A DNA stretch of 64,000 bases from Alentia gelatinosa (taxonomy: Eukaryota > Annelida > Polychaeta > Phyllodocida > Polynoidae): the NCBI GenBank assembly GCA_950022655.1, contig OX465583.1:35429360-35493359 (forward strand), read 5' to 3'. The position numbers were made by a program, and so were the translations under genes. How positions within the stretch are numbered: position 1 is the first letter of the stretch; each line of letters begins with the position of its first letter. Below the pieces are notes generated by a model. The model saw nothing but the letters and a program-made list of their open reading frames with translations, had not been told where the DNA came from and did not search any database. Of this stretch, positions 11,576 to 25,087 are shown one piece after another.

Positions 11576-14500
11576 GTGTTCTCAATCTGGGTGTAATAAC
11601 AAACAGCGCTTAGTGTTAGCTGCTCCACAAAGAACGTCATCACCTCAATTGCTTCTCACGGGAGCTGACCATCTCCTGGGTTACAATCAATTTAAATGTG
11701 ATAGCAGACAAAAATTAAAACCACTGACATTCCCTGAAGCAGATTATTGTTATATTGCTTGACCTTGAGGCATGCAAAATCTGTTCTTGAATAAAAATGC
11801 AATTCCGCAATGTTGCGCCACTGATGTCTCCACAAAGGTATGTTTTTATCAAAGTATTGTTTAATGGTCTATTTTATACATACACAATACTCCTAATCAG
11901 GTTCCTGAGTATCATTATCGGAATTTATGAATGAGAGACGGAACCAGGCATGCAGTCCCGCTTTTTGGGGTTTTTTGTTGTTGTATATTCCATGGCATCA
12001 TAAATATAGACAATTAACTATGCCGTTGAGATCAAAGCATGATTATGATATTATTTGCATCTTTTAATTACTTATAAATTATGTGCCCATCATCATCTAC
12101 TCATGAACCCAGGATGTAGCTTTCCTCCCATTAGATTTATATCACTGTTAATGGATATAATTTCAATGTAGATTTGGTATAGACTGTCCATCGAAAGTCA
12201 CGTTGGCGATGCTCAAGACACATTTTCAAAAATTAGAGTGGCAGTTAATGTTAAATGCCATAGATACGTATTCTGCATATTCTGTGATTGAAGTGATGCT
12301 GTAATCTGGATAAAGTTTAACAGTCTATGCCTGAGGACCAATCTCCATATAACTAAAACATTTATACAAGCTGCCGTACTGACGTGTGATATGAATAATT
12401 AGCGATAAATGTTTCTACAATTCCTATGGTTTTCAATTTAATTAGGTCTGGTATTCATCCGTATATGAACTATTTCAAGTCAATAGATATTCTGAGGAAT
12501 GGGTGTATCTCATTGGGAGAGAGTTTTGTTTCCCGCAGGCCTATCTGGAACTAAGGACAAATTCCTGCTATAAACCTTGAGAAATCCTTGGTGAAAATGC
12601 TAACCTCAGCCCCTCGCTTTTCACTGTTACTTATAGCTGGAAATCTGATTAAACAGAGCTGACTCTCATTGCAATATATCATGGACTGTGATTTATAATT
12701 CACAAAAGTAAGATCAGAACGAACATCATACATGAGTTATCCAGTTTGGGGGAGGAGAATTCTAAGGAATTATTTCGGGAGACTGCCCCAGGCTTGGTTG
12801 TCATGGGGCTGAACACGTAGATGATGCACGTGGGCTATATGTGCTTTTATATCGGTAATTCATTATTAACATACTGAGAAGCTCACACTCTGTCCCGCCT
12901 CTGCTGTCCTAGCCTCTCAGCAGTACTCAATGCATTATTTCATTGCACCAATATGTGACTGTGACAGAAGTGTATAGTGCGGGGCGCCATTCCCGGCATC
13001 CTATAGTTATCCCCGCCGATCCACTCTCCTAGCACATATTCGCCTGGGTACAATATTCTCTGAAGCTCTGGTGTTTTAGGAATGTGCCGTCATCTATTCA
13101 TCTACTACCAAATGATGCCTACGGAATGGTGCTGCACTCAGCCACACAAAGCGTCCGTATTAGGACTCATAATGCGGAGAAAATGTAAAGGGTCTTTCAA
13201 GGCCTGCCCATAAGAGGATAAGCCTTGTCGGAGAGACTAGGCGTGCACCGTGCACCGTTTTAGGCCTAATTCCAGGCTTATTCGTGCGGCAGAATGCGGG
13301 AAGTACGTTTGACAGAGGTTTAGATCGAATAAAAAAACACCGCGTAAAATACTTACAAAGGCTTAAATTTGAAATGACAATTCCTTTGTGGAAGTTCCCC
13401 AATGGCGACGACATAACATGTCCATTAAGCTCCCCGGTTTTACAAAATCGTATAACGGGGATACTTTTAAGCTTGATTCCTATCATGATCCCCTGAATTT
13501 TACACGTCTGTGCTACAACTCCATGTTTGCCAACCACATTCATGGCAACATTCATTAAAGTTTCAACCCACCCTACGTTCTATGATTGTAGATGGATTGC
13601 TGATTACCGATAATAGAGTTGGATCACAATGGTATTGGTTTCAAAGTGAATCAAGGGATAAAATCCGTGATCTGCTGATGTTGTATAACTACGTTGCTAT
13701 CCAAACACTAGGTATTCATACATTGACAGTTGGTCGTACTGTTTCAATGCCAACACTGCAGTCTGCGTGCGTACCTGCGATCCTCCTAAACACGCGCTCG
13801 TTTAATTATGCAGGCACGCTTCTGGTTTTATTGCCGAATAAATGCTCCATCGACGGTCATTAAAAGGAAGATGGATTCCAATCGCGGTTTTATTTTAAGG
13901 GAATATATGGTCCCAAAGTTGTGTATAACCCACGGTAGGAATCAAGGAGATATATGGAGTCCCCTCATGGGGATCAATATGAATAAGATTATCTAGTGTC
14001 TGCCTTTTGTGGCTATAATATTCCAGACAATGATCCATGGATACTTTGTGTCTCAATAATCTCAGGTTCGACCAGCCAGTAGTATGCTGATCTCTGTTCT
14101 GATTTTAGATATAACATTGCATTGGTACACTAATCATTGCTGTATATCGGCAAAAAAGACATCTATAATTTCCACTAACAGAACCAAGTCATCATAACTC
14201 CATATTTGAAAGTTCTTAGTATATTCGTCTTTATCCATCATAATTGAATTTGTATTCACTTTTACTGTATATGAATATTAGCATTTTGTTTTGTATGAGA
14301 TAGCATGGACAAAGCATTGACTTTGTGGTATAACAATACATGTCTATTCATATCTTACTTGATGACCGATGACGAATTTTCTTATTCTTTTCATTTTAAG
14401 TAGACCCAATTTTTTACATCCCAAGAGTTTCTTTCCAATTGCTCATGCAAAATAAGCTAATTCTTGGACGAAAATGCAATCCGGATGTTAACATGCCATT

Positions 14501-14652
14501 GCATTATATTGAGTTTCCCTCTTCTTATCTTATAGATTCCTCTCGGAATGCGCTTGCTGGTCAGCCACCCACGTAATGTCCCATCAGCATCTATTATGAA
14601 ACGTCCTTCACCCCCATTGTCTTGACAACCTTATCTATGTCATAATCCTTAA

Positions 14653-14661
14653 GAGCTGCTC
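14653..14661. promoter_or_regulatory. GAGCWGCTC motif (copy 2 of 12)
   Basis: Exact GAGCTGCTC, flanked as AAGAGCTGCTCTG, at the start of the GC-elevated stretch 14640-14920. Confidence 0.4.
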
Positions 14662-16663
14662 TGCCAGTGTTATCAGGAAGGGCCCACTTGATCTCTGAAA
14701 GATGATCCGTCTCTACGGATGAGGTGACCATGGCAACGGTGGACAGTGCCCTTAGTGATCCTTGCCCGCTCCCTATTAAAACCCCACCCCTCTCTGTAAT
14801 CCCTGGTACTCATCCCTTGTGGGAACATAAAGGTGAGGGTGGAGTGCCAGGTGCTCCCAGTGGGAAGCACGGAGGGCTCCCCTGGAGGCCCTGCACTCCT
14901 CTGACAAGACCAGATATAAATTAATAAAAATCCCTAATATCGCCCAGCTATCGGGGGGCTTATCACATTGCTCGCTCACCACCAGGAGCGCTGCGATGAA
15001 TCACGGCGCTTGTGGCGACATCTGTGAGGGCCATGGAGGAAGCAGGGGCGCAGTTTCCTAAATGTCGATGCATACTGAGAAGAAACGTACCTTGATATCA
15101 TTCAGGTATGTGGTTCTAAGCCCCAGACAGTGGTATCTCTAAGTGGCCATACTAGGTGAAGTGGTCATCTATCTTATCCTGGCAGAGCATCTTGGTCAAC
15201 ATCTAAAAGTCTTTAACCTTACCCTCAAAGACGAAAGCCACCTCCGGCAGGGGTATATATCGGCCATGCTATCACCATTCTTCAAAGATTCAAAAGGGAA
15301 AGCGTTTGCTTAAGTTCACCGAAGGCTAGGTTATTAATGATAGTAGTATACCAGAGCTATACTGTCCCACAGAACAACATGTAACAGGACTTCGATGAAG
15401 ATAAGATAATTAAGTGGAGGGATACTACCAAGTATGCTAATATTGCGAATTCTGCAGTGAAAATTCTCATTTTCTCATGTGGCCGAAGTATTCTCTACTG
15501 TCAATAGTTGCCTGGCAATAGGTGCATTGTATTGATGAAGAACACGGAGTCGTAAAACATGTACATAACGTAATTCTCAGTATAGCCTTTATACATGTGA
15601 CGTAATCGTCATAATGATGTTGACAACATTGACGCAATATTCCGTTTAACGTTTCCTGCATCTGGTCCCGAGGCCCAGCAGGTCGTGTTGAGAAAAATAT
15701 CACCTTGATTCTAATATGTGAGATGCGGGGAATGGGTTTTGGAGTTAAATCTGAAGATCAAATTTTTATAATTTTTCATCTCCTAGAATTATTTCTATAT
15801 ACCTTTTTCAGACCAATACACATACTTCTAGCAACCTAGACGTATAGCCATAGGCTTCACCACATAAGGCATTCCCTTGTCGCCCTAAAATACTAACCGT
15901 AGAAGATGTTTGGAACATTGGCTTCAGACCTGGCTCCTGGGAGAGATTGCTGACATGTAACTAGTGGTAAGAATTATCCCAACAAAGCAAGAAACAAAAA
16001 AGCTCAACTCATCCCTCATCTAATATTAATCAACAATATTACACAGATCAAATCATTGGTATTACACGAGGCCCCCTACTCGAGCAATTTGCCACGGGCC
16101 CGCTTTAAAGTGGAATGGGATTATTTCTTAAATACGGCGTGTTTTGTCCGTGAAGTGTCAGGAACAATAACCCTCCACAGTGCAATCTCATCATAAGAGT
16201 GCCTCCAGTGGGCCCTAATTTCTTGGCGCTGCCAACTGATCGATCCCTAAGGTTACTGTTACTACAAGAACAGAATCCTAATCAAGAACTGTATTTACTG
16301 ACACTATTCCAGTTTTCTGTTCCACTCACGGTGGGTTTGTTCATATCTACGCTAACCTAAAGAAAAGAAATGCTATTTGTTAAAAATTCTATCACAAATT
16401 CTCTCATTTCCTAGCTATACTTATGCGAACAACTATAATATGAGTGGGCAACTTTTGATGGAGAGCTCTCTTCTTTTGATAAGAATAAGGTGACCTACCA
16501 GAAGTGTTCAACTAGCCGTTTAGGCCAAACAGAAAAAGAATAAAACAAGAAAAGGGGGATATTTTAACGTGTTAATCAGAATAAATCTACCATTAATTCA
16601 AAATTGTGAACATGCTAAGGCTCCAATTTGTTAAGAACATGAGTTTAGGACTAACCAAGAGTC

Positions 16664-17000
16664 CGTTTAAAAATGACGAACGACAATATAACGATTCTTA
16701 GTATCGTCCAAGGGGCGATGTTGTTTAAACAAACTGATTCAAAAAAAAATTTCAATATCAATGTACTTGTCAATTCCTGAAGTCTTGACTTAATTCTCAA
16801 ACGCATGGGTTTAACTAAGTAATAGAGGTAATAATGACTATCTACAAAATATCTTTCTACAATGATCTTTCTATACGATACGATACATCAACCAGCCGAC
16901 GAGCCTATTTGTAAAACACATCTAATAAAATCTACGATGTCGTAGATCGTCCAAAATATCTTATCGTTTAGCCAAATAATCGTTCGTAGTTTTTTTAACA
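16664..17000. mobile_element. Possible decayed inverted-repeat element
   Basis: The left end GTTTAAAAATGACGAACGAC and the reverse complement of the right end, GTTAAAAAAACTACGAACGA, align at about 15 of 20 positions. Both ends are followed by related AACGAT words. Inside lies TCTACGA-TG-TCGTAGA (16931-16946), a 7-bp stem. ATCGTCCAA occurs in both halves. No target duplication was found, so this is a low-confidence call. Confidence 0.3.
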
Positions 17001-18053
17001 GACCCCAAGATATTTTTCTTTTCAATATCCTCATCCAGATTTTACAAACCAATCAATGGTTGTCTACCATTACTTGCATGATTAAAATATGATTGGTCTA
17101 CAATGAGCAGTAAATATGTGAGCTTTTGGGCTAACCGTCATATTCCTTCACAATATCTCCAGCCAGATTACATTACCAAATCCCCACACCGTCCCAGTGC
17201 CTCATATGTCTCTTCACACCTCTTCACAGAGACCCGTGTTACCTATACAAAGACATGGAGATTAACTTTGATTGTGTATTTCCACCTGTTTCCCTGTTGA
17301 CGCCCACAATCTGTTCATTATTGCAGCGCCACCTGGCCTTGAAGTCATAACGAGGGTCTCTCTGTCTTTATTACCACCTAATGACATGCACAGTGGCGTC
17401 ATTGCTGGCGTAGTGACACCCACGTGACCCGCTTCTTACAGTGTAATGGCGGTGACATCAAATAGTTATTGCCTGGCCAGATGTGCCCGCCCATTTGTCA
17501 CTGATACAAAACATAATCGCAACAGCATTTATCTAGTCAGTAAGAAACTGGAAGGAGTGATTAGACCGAGGAAGTTATATATGCATATATTCAGTTCAGG
17601 TTGTTTAACTCTGTGGCTTTGAATTTAACGATATATTTTTTTTCATTTGGTACAATGTTATGAATAGTACAATACAAATGTCAGTTTCTTTACGAAATCA
17701 ATTCATATTATTGATAAGCAATTAGTGGTAGTTTAATAGCAGGATGGTAACTATTTGATAACCCTTATCTATAATATATTTAAGCAGGATCATTTCTTTA
17801 TGGATATCCTCCTTCTGTGGGAGCTTTGATTACAGTCGTTGTTTTATATTATAGATGTGCTTGAAATGCATGTCATAAGAAGAACCAGCTTACCAATCAC
17901 TTTAAAACCGGTGCATGCATAGACCATTCTCCAGGCTTAGATCAAATACTCTATATGCTGAAGAGGAAAAAATATATCTACTGAGTAGCCCCATTAAACT
18001 GATATGTATCAAGTTTCACTCTGTGTCGTAGTAAATAGACTAGACTCGTCTAT

Positions 18054-18062
18054 GAGCAGCTC
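18054..18062. promoter_or_regulatory. GAGCWGCTC motif (copy 3 of 12)
   Basis: Exact GAGCAGCTC preceded by T. It is followed 3 bp on by ACAGCTGAGAGC, a second CAGCTG E-box. Confidence 0.4.
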
Positions 18063-18420
18063 GACAGCTGAGAGCACCTCACAGCCTGGAATGGTCTGCC
18101 TACATGACATCAGCCACCCACCACTCCCAAGTCACGTAAACCTTTGACAAAAACAGTGCCACCTGACAAAAATCCTAAGTGCGTGTGATAAAAGTCACAG
18201 GAAGTCTGTACATGAACAGTTACGTTTATATTATCATGTATTCCTGTTCTCATTTCAGGAAACTATAGTTTTGCCATAGAGCGAATGAAGACGAAGACAA
18301 TTCTGTAATGGACAAGAGTAAAACATTAATGAACCACTTGCTGGTATTGAGATATTTGATGTATTTACGTGGACCTGCCTTTGATGTGATGCACACTGCA
18401 ACACCCACAACTATGTAAAT

Positions 18421-18473
18421 CTATATCTATATCGGATATACATGTTGTATATCTATATCGGATATATATGTAT
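18421..18473. repeat. AT-rich tandem duplication, about 30 bp
   Basis: CTATATCTATATCGGATATA occurs twice (about 18421 and 18450) separated by CATGTTGTAT-type sequence. Confidence 0.6.
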
Positions 18474-21336
18474 AATTATTTAGTTTCTTCTTCTGTTTAG
18501 TATTTATTGATCTATTTTACAAATCTATATACATGCGATGAAATTGATAACAAAAGACTTCTAAACGTAAGCGCACATTTCCATCAATTATTTCACCATC
18601 TGTTGCAAGCACTTGCCTGTAATATTTTCATTTTATCTCGACTCCATACGTTTTTCTCTAAGAAATGTATAGAGTCCATGCTTGATTCTAACAGTAACAT
18701 TCTGCGTTGTCACCCATGTGGAATGTCTTTCGTTACAATACTAGTTTCTTTAATATCAGTGAACAGTGACTGTTGGTGTGGTCTGGAAACCGGATGCAGG
18801 AACACACAGTTGTTGAGTCTGTGCTCTCTCAGATAAATCTTTCCCACTGACACGTTTGACTCTCTGCCTTACCAGGACGCCCTATGAATAAAGTAAAGAA
18901 CTAGAAATATAACCTGACTGTTCTGTCAGAGATCCTAATAATTCTAAATTGTTTCTCAGACCTGGAGGTTTCAACGCATCACACTGGTAGTTTATTGTGT
19001 ATGGATACATTCTGTGGAAACAGCGCACTATTGTAACAAAAGGAGACCACCGTCGACGATTTCTTTTCGGTATGGTCTAGACAAGGTTCTAATAATAAAA
19101 TGTTTTACAAAAAATAGCTACCCATAGTAGCGAATACTGCTATTTTCGGTGGTGACTCACAATGGCTCATGATGCAGCTCCTTTTCTACCCTCTTCTTAT
19201 TCTGGTAGAACAGGCCTTGCATGAATACTTTTTATTTAACAGGGGTCTGAAAGATACGTTGGGAATTACACCTCACCTTCCTATCCAAACACTATGCTGT
19301 GTATATTTTGCCCATACACTTTTGGAAACGATTTGTTACTTAAATCTTCACAAGGAAATATAAGTGAAATGAATTATATAGAGTTACAATAAATAAACTC
19401 TTCTTGTTTTAGCAAAACCTTTCCCATAGGTCTGCGAGTAGCCTCAGTCCCTGGAGTGCGTGTGGGTGAATTTTTCAAATCCTTGGAATCTTTTCTTTTT
19501 TCTTATACCCCGGTGATCTAATAGGTGTCGAGATTTGTAAGAGACTTGAATAAATTATGATTGAACCCGCGGGTGGGACAGCCGTGATCTAGCCACATAC
19601 CAGCAGTCGCTTGGAGAATTTGGACGTCTTTCTTTAGAGAAACCTATTTATATCAAATGTAATTTTCTATACTCGTTGACTATATATCACACATTTGAGC
19701 TAGTATTTATAAACTTCGGTGCATTCCCTGACTTGCGCTTGTGATTTGGTGTTCCTAGAACTCCATATGTTCTAGAAGGTTCCAGGAAGTCAATCACTAT
19801 CTCCCTCGGGGAGGTATAGTTGTATTTTACCACCAACCAGCTAAGTGCTCGATGTAAACTAACCATAAACAAGATTACTTTAGCGTCGTTCAGGCTTTTC
19901 TACTACTGACGAACCAACAATATATAAGGAACGAAAAACTGCACATTACTTTGCAAAAGGAAATAAGCTCATGCTTTTAAGAATAAAGACTTTTGAAATT
20001 CAAAATTAAGACAAAGCTTAAAGTGGTAAAACAGCGGCCAATCCAATTGTAAGCATAATTGAAGGCAAGCAAAATACAACGAGAGTTGTAATGCATTTTG
20101 AAAAGTAATCCTCAAAAAAAGACAGTTTCTTATTATGAACTGCCAACCAAAGAGAAAGAGTTCGCCTAGGGCAATGGAAGATTTGGGACCTGAATGGTGT
20201 TTCTTTTAATTGAAGGTGCTGCCAATATTTGTGACACGACGTTTACGCAAGTAAGGTGTCTGACGATTGGCAGCGCCCCTGTCTGTCTGAAACATGCTCT
20301 TAAAGTACATACATATTGAAGGATCATGTCATTATTGGGGAACACATACCTCAGCATTGATTATTCAGGCCAAGGTATCCCTACAGATGCATTAAAACAT
20401 TATCACCTGTTTTACATTAGCATGGCGGGTCGATCGCCGTGATAGCGGATTGCGCTGATTCTATGTACTCGATGCTTACCAGCAGTGCACCAGCGAAATG
20501 TCCATATCCAGAACGAGGCGAGAACCACTCAGACAGTTACATAGCCATTCGTTTTTACAGTTTGCCAAGGGTGCTTATTGTTACAATCCACGAAATGTAT
20601 GCTGAAAGGAAACATACATATATCTTGATAATAGAGAAAACTAGAAAAGTTTAGAAATCAGAGTAAAGTCTGTGAAGTGAAATGTAAATTTAATCTGCGA
20701 AGAAAAAGTTGTGAATGTGACTATAAGTGACAAGTGTCACTTTTCATAGACATACTGAATAATCATGAATGCGTACATTTTCTCTTAAATGATCCCCTCA
20801 ATCTCGTGGGATATACTAGACTCAAATACTTGGTTGCAATCATTTCAGGTAAAAATCAGTTTATTTTATATAAATATAAAGGTAATTCACCAAAGCAACT
20901 AAAACTAGAGATTTAGTGTATTTAACTTATAGTTAAATGTTTTTGAATTAAGAGAATTTTACGGAGAAGATTCTGTATTTGCGTTGTACCTAAATCCGAA
21001 AGTAAACTATACAACATTTGAATATTTGAATACATATATATTCATGTAAACCAGGTTTTAACTCTGGTTGTTGATACGGGCATCAAGGAAAAATATCTAT
21101 ATTTAGTTTTGATCATTAGTGGTAGTCTAAAATATGGTATTATCATTGTTATACACCGACCGAACAGACTCAGACTGATCAATCTAGCTAAATTTTCAGT
21201 GTAGAAAAGATTTTTCTTAGAATATAGCCGGGAACACACCATAGGTCTCCGTTGATGGAATCATGTATCTTCTATGAGTGGCATAGTCACCCACTGCACA
21301 TCAGGGATTACGCCTCGTTTTGTTGTGAAATACTGG

Positions 21337-21356
21337 ACGCCATTACAAGATGGCGT
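21337..21356. promoter_or_regulatory. Inverted YY1-like pair
   Basis: ACGCCAT (21337-21343) and ATGGCGT (21350-21356) are exact reverse complements around a 6-nt spacer. The right half reads CAAGATGGCG, matching the YY1 core AAGATGGCG. YY1 sites of this form often lie just downstream of animal transcription starts. Confidence 0.35.
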
Positions 21357-22715
21357 TTTGTTAAGGAATGATCTACAACAATACGTTTAAGATATGTTGT
21401 CAACGGTGTAGGATCCAGACGCTGAACATATGTCTTGTTAACAGAAGGACAAGATATCCATTATGCACCATAATATTGTTCACGGTGACTAATTTGATCC
21501 TATGTTCTATCGACATATTGTTGCGTGAGATTGTTTAGTATTGTAATTCAATCGTTATTGTTATCAAATATCTTAAGAAAGGGTTTTCAGGCCCAATTGT
21601 AACTAGAGCGAAAACTACCTGAGAGAATAAGATGAATTATGTAAATTGCCAGGTTCTAACTTTGACAACTACATTGATATCATTGGCTATCAAAGATCTG
21701 GCTTCAATCTTGGCCACTGAGAATCTATAAAAAAAAAACACGTTCATCCGGGTTATGTAACTCTTTATATATCAGGTCCTTCATACAATAGAAGGTACGG
21801 AAATACTCACCTACACAGTTACTGATTCAATAGGACAATGGGAATAGTGCAAGAATAATTGAGTCATGAAACCAAAATCAATGGAAAACTGGATCGGGAG
21901 AGAGGCTTTAAAGAGCAATAAGATATCAGTTTCAATAACTAAGGCAATATTTCAAACTCAGACATTAAAAATAGATAATTTCTTTATTTTATAGACTGGT
22001 TCGAAACAAGGTGATCTTATTCGACAATGTTGAGTTCCTCCTGCGATCGGACGTGAGGTGCCTCGTCCAACAACCACTCAGAAATACAAGAGGAGATTTG
22101 AAACATGATGATGATTCATCGAATTAAGTATACAAGTGAAACGTTGAATATTCCCACATTGCCGTCCCAGTTGACAGGCCGTCACATGATCGACATTTTT
22201 CATTACATTCAGCCACGTTTGGAGGACACGTGTAATCACAGTTTACCTTCTTCATGCCTTGTGGCTGGCCGCAAAATCCAACTTCCCAGTGCCACCTCCC
22301 CCTATCGATTCCCGGAAACTGAAAGGTCAAAAACCGATATTAAACATCCCGCTGGCATTAGAAGGCCGGCGGCTCGAAACACTTTCAGATTTTTCTCAAA
22401 GCGAGGAATAAAAGCCTGGATACCCCTGACACTCTACACCTTAGTTAATAAAACTGTGATCCGAAACATGCAAAGGCGATCACGCGGATCACGACAGCCA
22501 ATCACAAAAAGAATTTCTTGGAATAAAAAGAACAAGAACGAGTACTTAACATGATGGAATGACAACCCTTCACACATGGCCTTTAATCCCTCTTTGTGTA
22601 ATCGGACGTCGTAGGTCAGGTTTACGGTCGCCACTTCATGTTTTCATTTAAACCAATGGCCAAAGATACAACCAATTAGTGTCTGTGGCGTCTGACAGAG
22701 GAGAGGAGGAGCATA
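21357..22715. other. Intergenic DNA
   Basis: AT-rich to 22040, then a more complex GC-balanced stretch to 22700. A 149-codon plus-strand frame (22105-22554) has no domain I recognise and is lysine/arginine-rich at its end, so I do not call it coding. Confidence 0.45.
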
Positions 22716-22788
22716 AAATGTCGTCTGCTCGCAGGAAACACTCCCTTTTCTCGTTTCCCGCGTGAATCAGCCACAGCAGACGACATTT
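22716..22788. repeat. Stepped hairpin with perfect 14-bp arms
   Basis: AAATGTCGTCTGCT (22716-22729) and AGCAGACGACATTT (22775-22788) are exact reverse complements. Inside, GGAAAC (22734-22739) faces GTTTCC (22753-22758). One side carries an extra unpaired stretch of about 12 nt (TGAATCAGCCAC), so the structure is asymmetric. It is unlike a canonical microRNA precursor. A small foldback element or structured regulatory dyad is possible. Confidence 0.55.
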
Positions 22789-24799
22789 AGAGGTCCGTAA
22801 TGGCGGTCTCTATCCAGCCTACCCGGCTCGGAGATGGATCTCCGAGGATTCAGCCCCTGACCGATCGTCTGTTGGACCATTCCCCGGTTCCCTTCTCAGA
22901 AGGCTTGGGCGGGAAGTTGAACTTTGATCTTTGCCACATTGAGATAAAGGACGCTTATATTAGCCACATTTTCTTTGTTTACCGAAACCTTAGGGGCTTC
23001 CCAAAGGTCAGGAAAGAGGGAATTAGAGGCAATTGCTGTCTGCTCAGATACATATATTTCTGGGAGGCACAGAAGAGGAATGCCCTTTAGTTAGCTACTT
23101 AACAACCAAACCTTTCGCCTAAATCTTTTAAAGAATTCCGCTATTCTGAAAGATACACCCGCATCTGGAACAATTACCACTCGATAAGAATGAAATGTGA
23201 GATTTTCCGTCGCACCTCTAATCACAAAGCCCCCTGGAGAGATGATTATAAACCTGTTTTATATATGGTCTGGGAGCAGAAATAATGTGCACACTCCCTA
23301 TGGAAGTGGTGATAAATACCATGCATCAGCTGCAACTAGTTATTTTCGCTACAAATGTCTAACTCCTTGCACAGCGTTCCCTGAGGCCATCTTGGTGTTC
23401 CTACACACCCAGCACTACCACATGTGGGACCTGCAGACAACTGACCTCTCTGACCCTGCGATCAGTGACCCCTCTCCGCTGTACCTCACCTGCCTTGACC
23501 TCTGGACAGGTGTGCAAATTAAGTGACCAGTATAACCACCTGAGATTAAGGTGACCACTCCCACCGCCCGCTCCCACCATCATCACAGGGCGCCATCTGG
23601 TGTGGCTTGTGTACATCAAAGTAATTCACTGTTTCCGGCTGTGGTTTAAAGTTTTCAACGATATTATTGTTATCAAATAGATATTCACAGATATTACAAA
23701 ATGTATATGATTGTTTTTCATTGTGAAAATATTGCAAGTGGAAATAAAGTATACAGTTGAAAGTATGATAAAAAATAATATCATGCAAAGTGTTTATTAC
23801 ATACCAAATCCCCTATTTTAACCTTTCCCATTAGGGTGCTGTAGTTATTACCAGTTCTTGACCTCGGAAAGGTCATAGATGGGAAGTGTTAATGCCATAT
23901 GATTAATTATGACCACTCAAATTTCCCGAGCTGCTGGTACCAAAGTGGAACTTACCAGATGGAGCTTTCTGAAGTTATTGGTCTCGAGGGGTATAACTTT
24001 CGGCTATTTGTGATTTGCAATAAACCTGCATGTCTCCTGGCTGTTTCTTTCCTATTTCGCTCTCGTACCTGTACTATAGTGTATCATTCTACAACCCCCT
24101 TACAGCTTCTATTTGTCTTGTGTTATATGTGTTTAGGCAGGCAGCCATTTGTGATTCATAATTTCATCTCATTATTCTCATCACATAGTATATGTTTATC
24201 ACCCTTGTCGAATGTGTACTGATGACCATGATGTATCAATTGTTTTACTCCTGTGGAAGAACTGCCTAGAAGCAGAACTGGCCGTTTTCCTGAAATGAAT
24301 AAATATCTTGATTTTGACACAGGCACATTTTCTGAACCCCCCATTCACCAGGTCAACCATGCGGAAATCTATTCGCATTTCTGTCATTTTCTCACGTCCC
24401 CTCTCATCTCTCCCCTTTGTATGTCTCTTTCAATTGACCATACCTTCTCCTGCTCATTTTGCTGTGCAAATCAGCCACTATAGTTCGTCCTTACCATATA
24501 CACACAAGATTTCTGTCCCTACTATTGCAAGACAAAGGGACTCCGAGCCCTGCCCACACCTCATATTGACCTGTAACGTTACCTTCCTCCTAGTTTCGTA
24601 TTCTGTTCTGTCCACGGTGAAACAGGGAACGACCTTTGAGGTCAGCTGTCTTGGTTGGGTCCACACAGAGGGCTCTGATGATGATTTACTGACTCCGTCA
24701 GGGACAAATGTCCGCCAGCCGGTCCTAACCTTATCACCACCAACCTTAGACTGATTCTTCCCTGTTCACAGGACATGATGAGCCTAGTGAGTGTTACAA
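22789..24799. other. Intergenic DNA around a CTCF-like site
   Basis: From 23380 to 23610 the sequence is GC-rich and free of repeats, with a CTCF-like site at its right edge. Overlapping frames on both strands (up to 148 codons at 24308-24754) lack recognisable domains. Confidence 0.45.
23590..23603 (-). promoter_or_regulatory. CTCF-like site
   Basis: The minus strand reads ACACCAGATGGCGC, matching the core consensus CCASYAGRKGGCRS at 13 of 14 positions; only the first base differs. CTCF is conserved across Bilateria. Function as an insulator is inference. Confidence 0.5.
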
Positions 24800-25087
24800 T
24801 TAGGCCCGGCGTCCACCTACTACGATATGGCACCGATATGCCCTACGATGCACCTCCCGATAAAAAATCAAAATCGCGTCGAAAGGTTACCTAATATCGG
24901 GGCAGTTGACCACGTTTCTGCGATTAGACACCGATAAAAGCCCCATACAATGCATGGTGAATTGGCATGTCTAGACATATATCTACGATTTTGCACCTTC
25001 CCGATATGACACCGATTTTGACATTTTGTATCGGTGCCATATCGGGAGGTCTACGATTCTATCGCAGTAGGTGGACGCCGGGCCTAA
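24800..25087. mobile_element. MITE with GGCCCGGCGTCC termini, 288 bp
   Basis: The ends are exact inverted repeats over 22 bp (TTAGGCCCGGCGTCCACCTA and two more bases at the left; the complement at the right). Imperfect pairing continues inward. Subterminal arrays contain CGATATGGCACCGATA, CCGATATGACACCGAT and TATCGGTGCCATATCGG, which look like transposase-binding repeats. There is no open frame of note, so it depends on an enzyme supplied in trans. If the outermost TA is the target duplication, Tc1/mariner-like is possible; a TWA or 8-bp duplication could not be confirmed, so the superfamily is open. Confidence 0.85.

Larger units (their letters stand above)
9533..16663. other. Intergenic DNA, largely featureless
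   Basis: Seven kilobases without a recognisable gene. Items worth noting are listed separately (nuclear-receptor DR1 at 10501, degenerate repeats at 11.16 and 11.46 kb, one GAGCWGCTC at 14653). From 14560 to 15020 G+C rises; this part holds a hairpin ATCCGT-CTCT-ACGGAT (14705-14720) and CCATGGCAAC (14728-14737), an X-box half-like word. Frames at 13160-13555 (minus, 131 codons) and 13510-13863 (plus, 117 codons) have no recognisable domain and overlap other frames. Confidence 0.5.
17001..21336. other. Intergenic DNA with a CpG-containing island at 17.28-17.50 kb
   Basis: The 17280-17500 stretch is GC-elevated. It contains GCGCCACCTGGCC (17330-17342), whose reverse complement carries the 3' part of a CTCF core (CCAGGTGGCGC), and CCACGTGACCC (17421-17431). 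Its unbroken complex composition makes it a candidate conserved non-coding element. The remainder is AT-rich with nothing recognised. A 109-codon frame (18507-18836) has no recognisable domain. Confidence 0.45.

Noticed and set aside
13160..13863. Adjacent 131- and 117-codon frames on opposite strands
   Set aside because: No domain; opposite-strand overlaps indicate locally low stop density rather than genes.
14728..14737. X-box (GTGACCATGGCAAC)
   Set aside because: The left half violates the pyrimidine requirement; only a half-site is good.
22105..22554. 149-codon plus-strand frame
   Set aside because: No domain, basic low-complexity end, overlapped by other frames.
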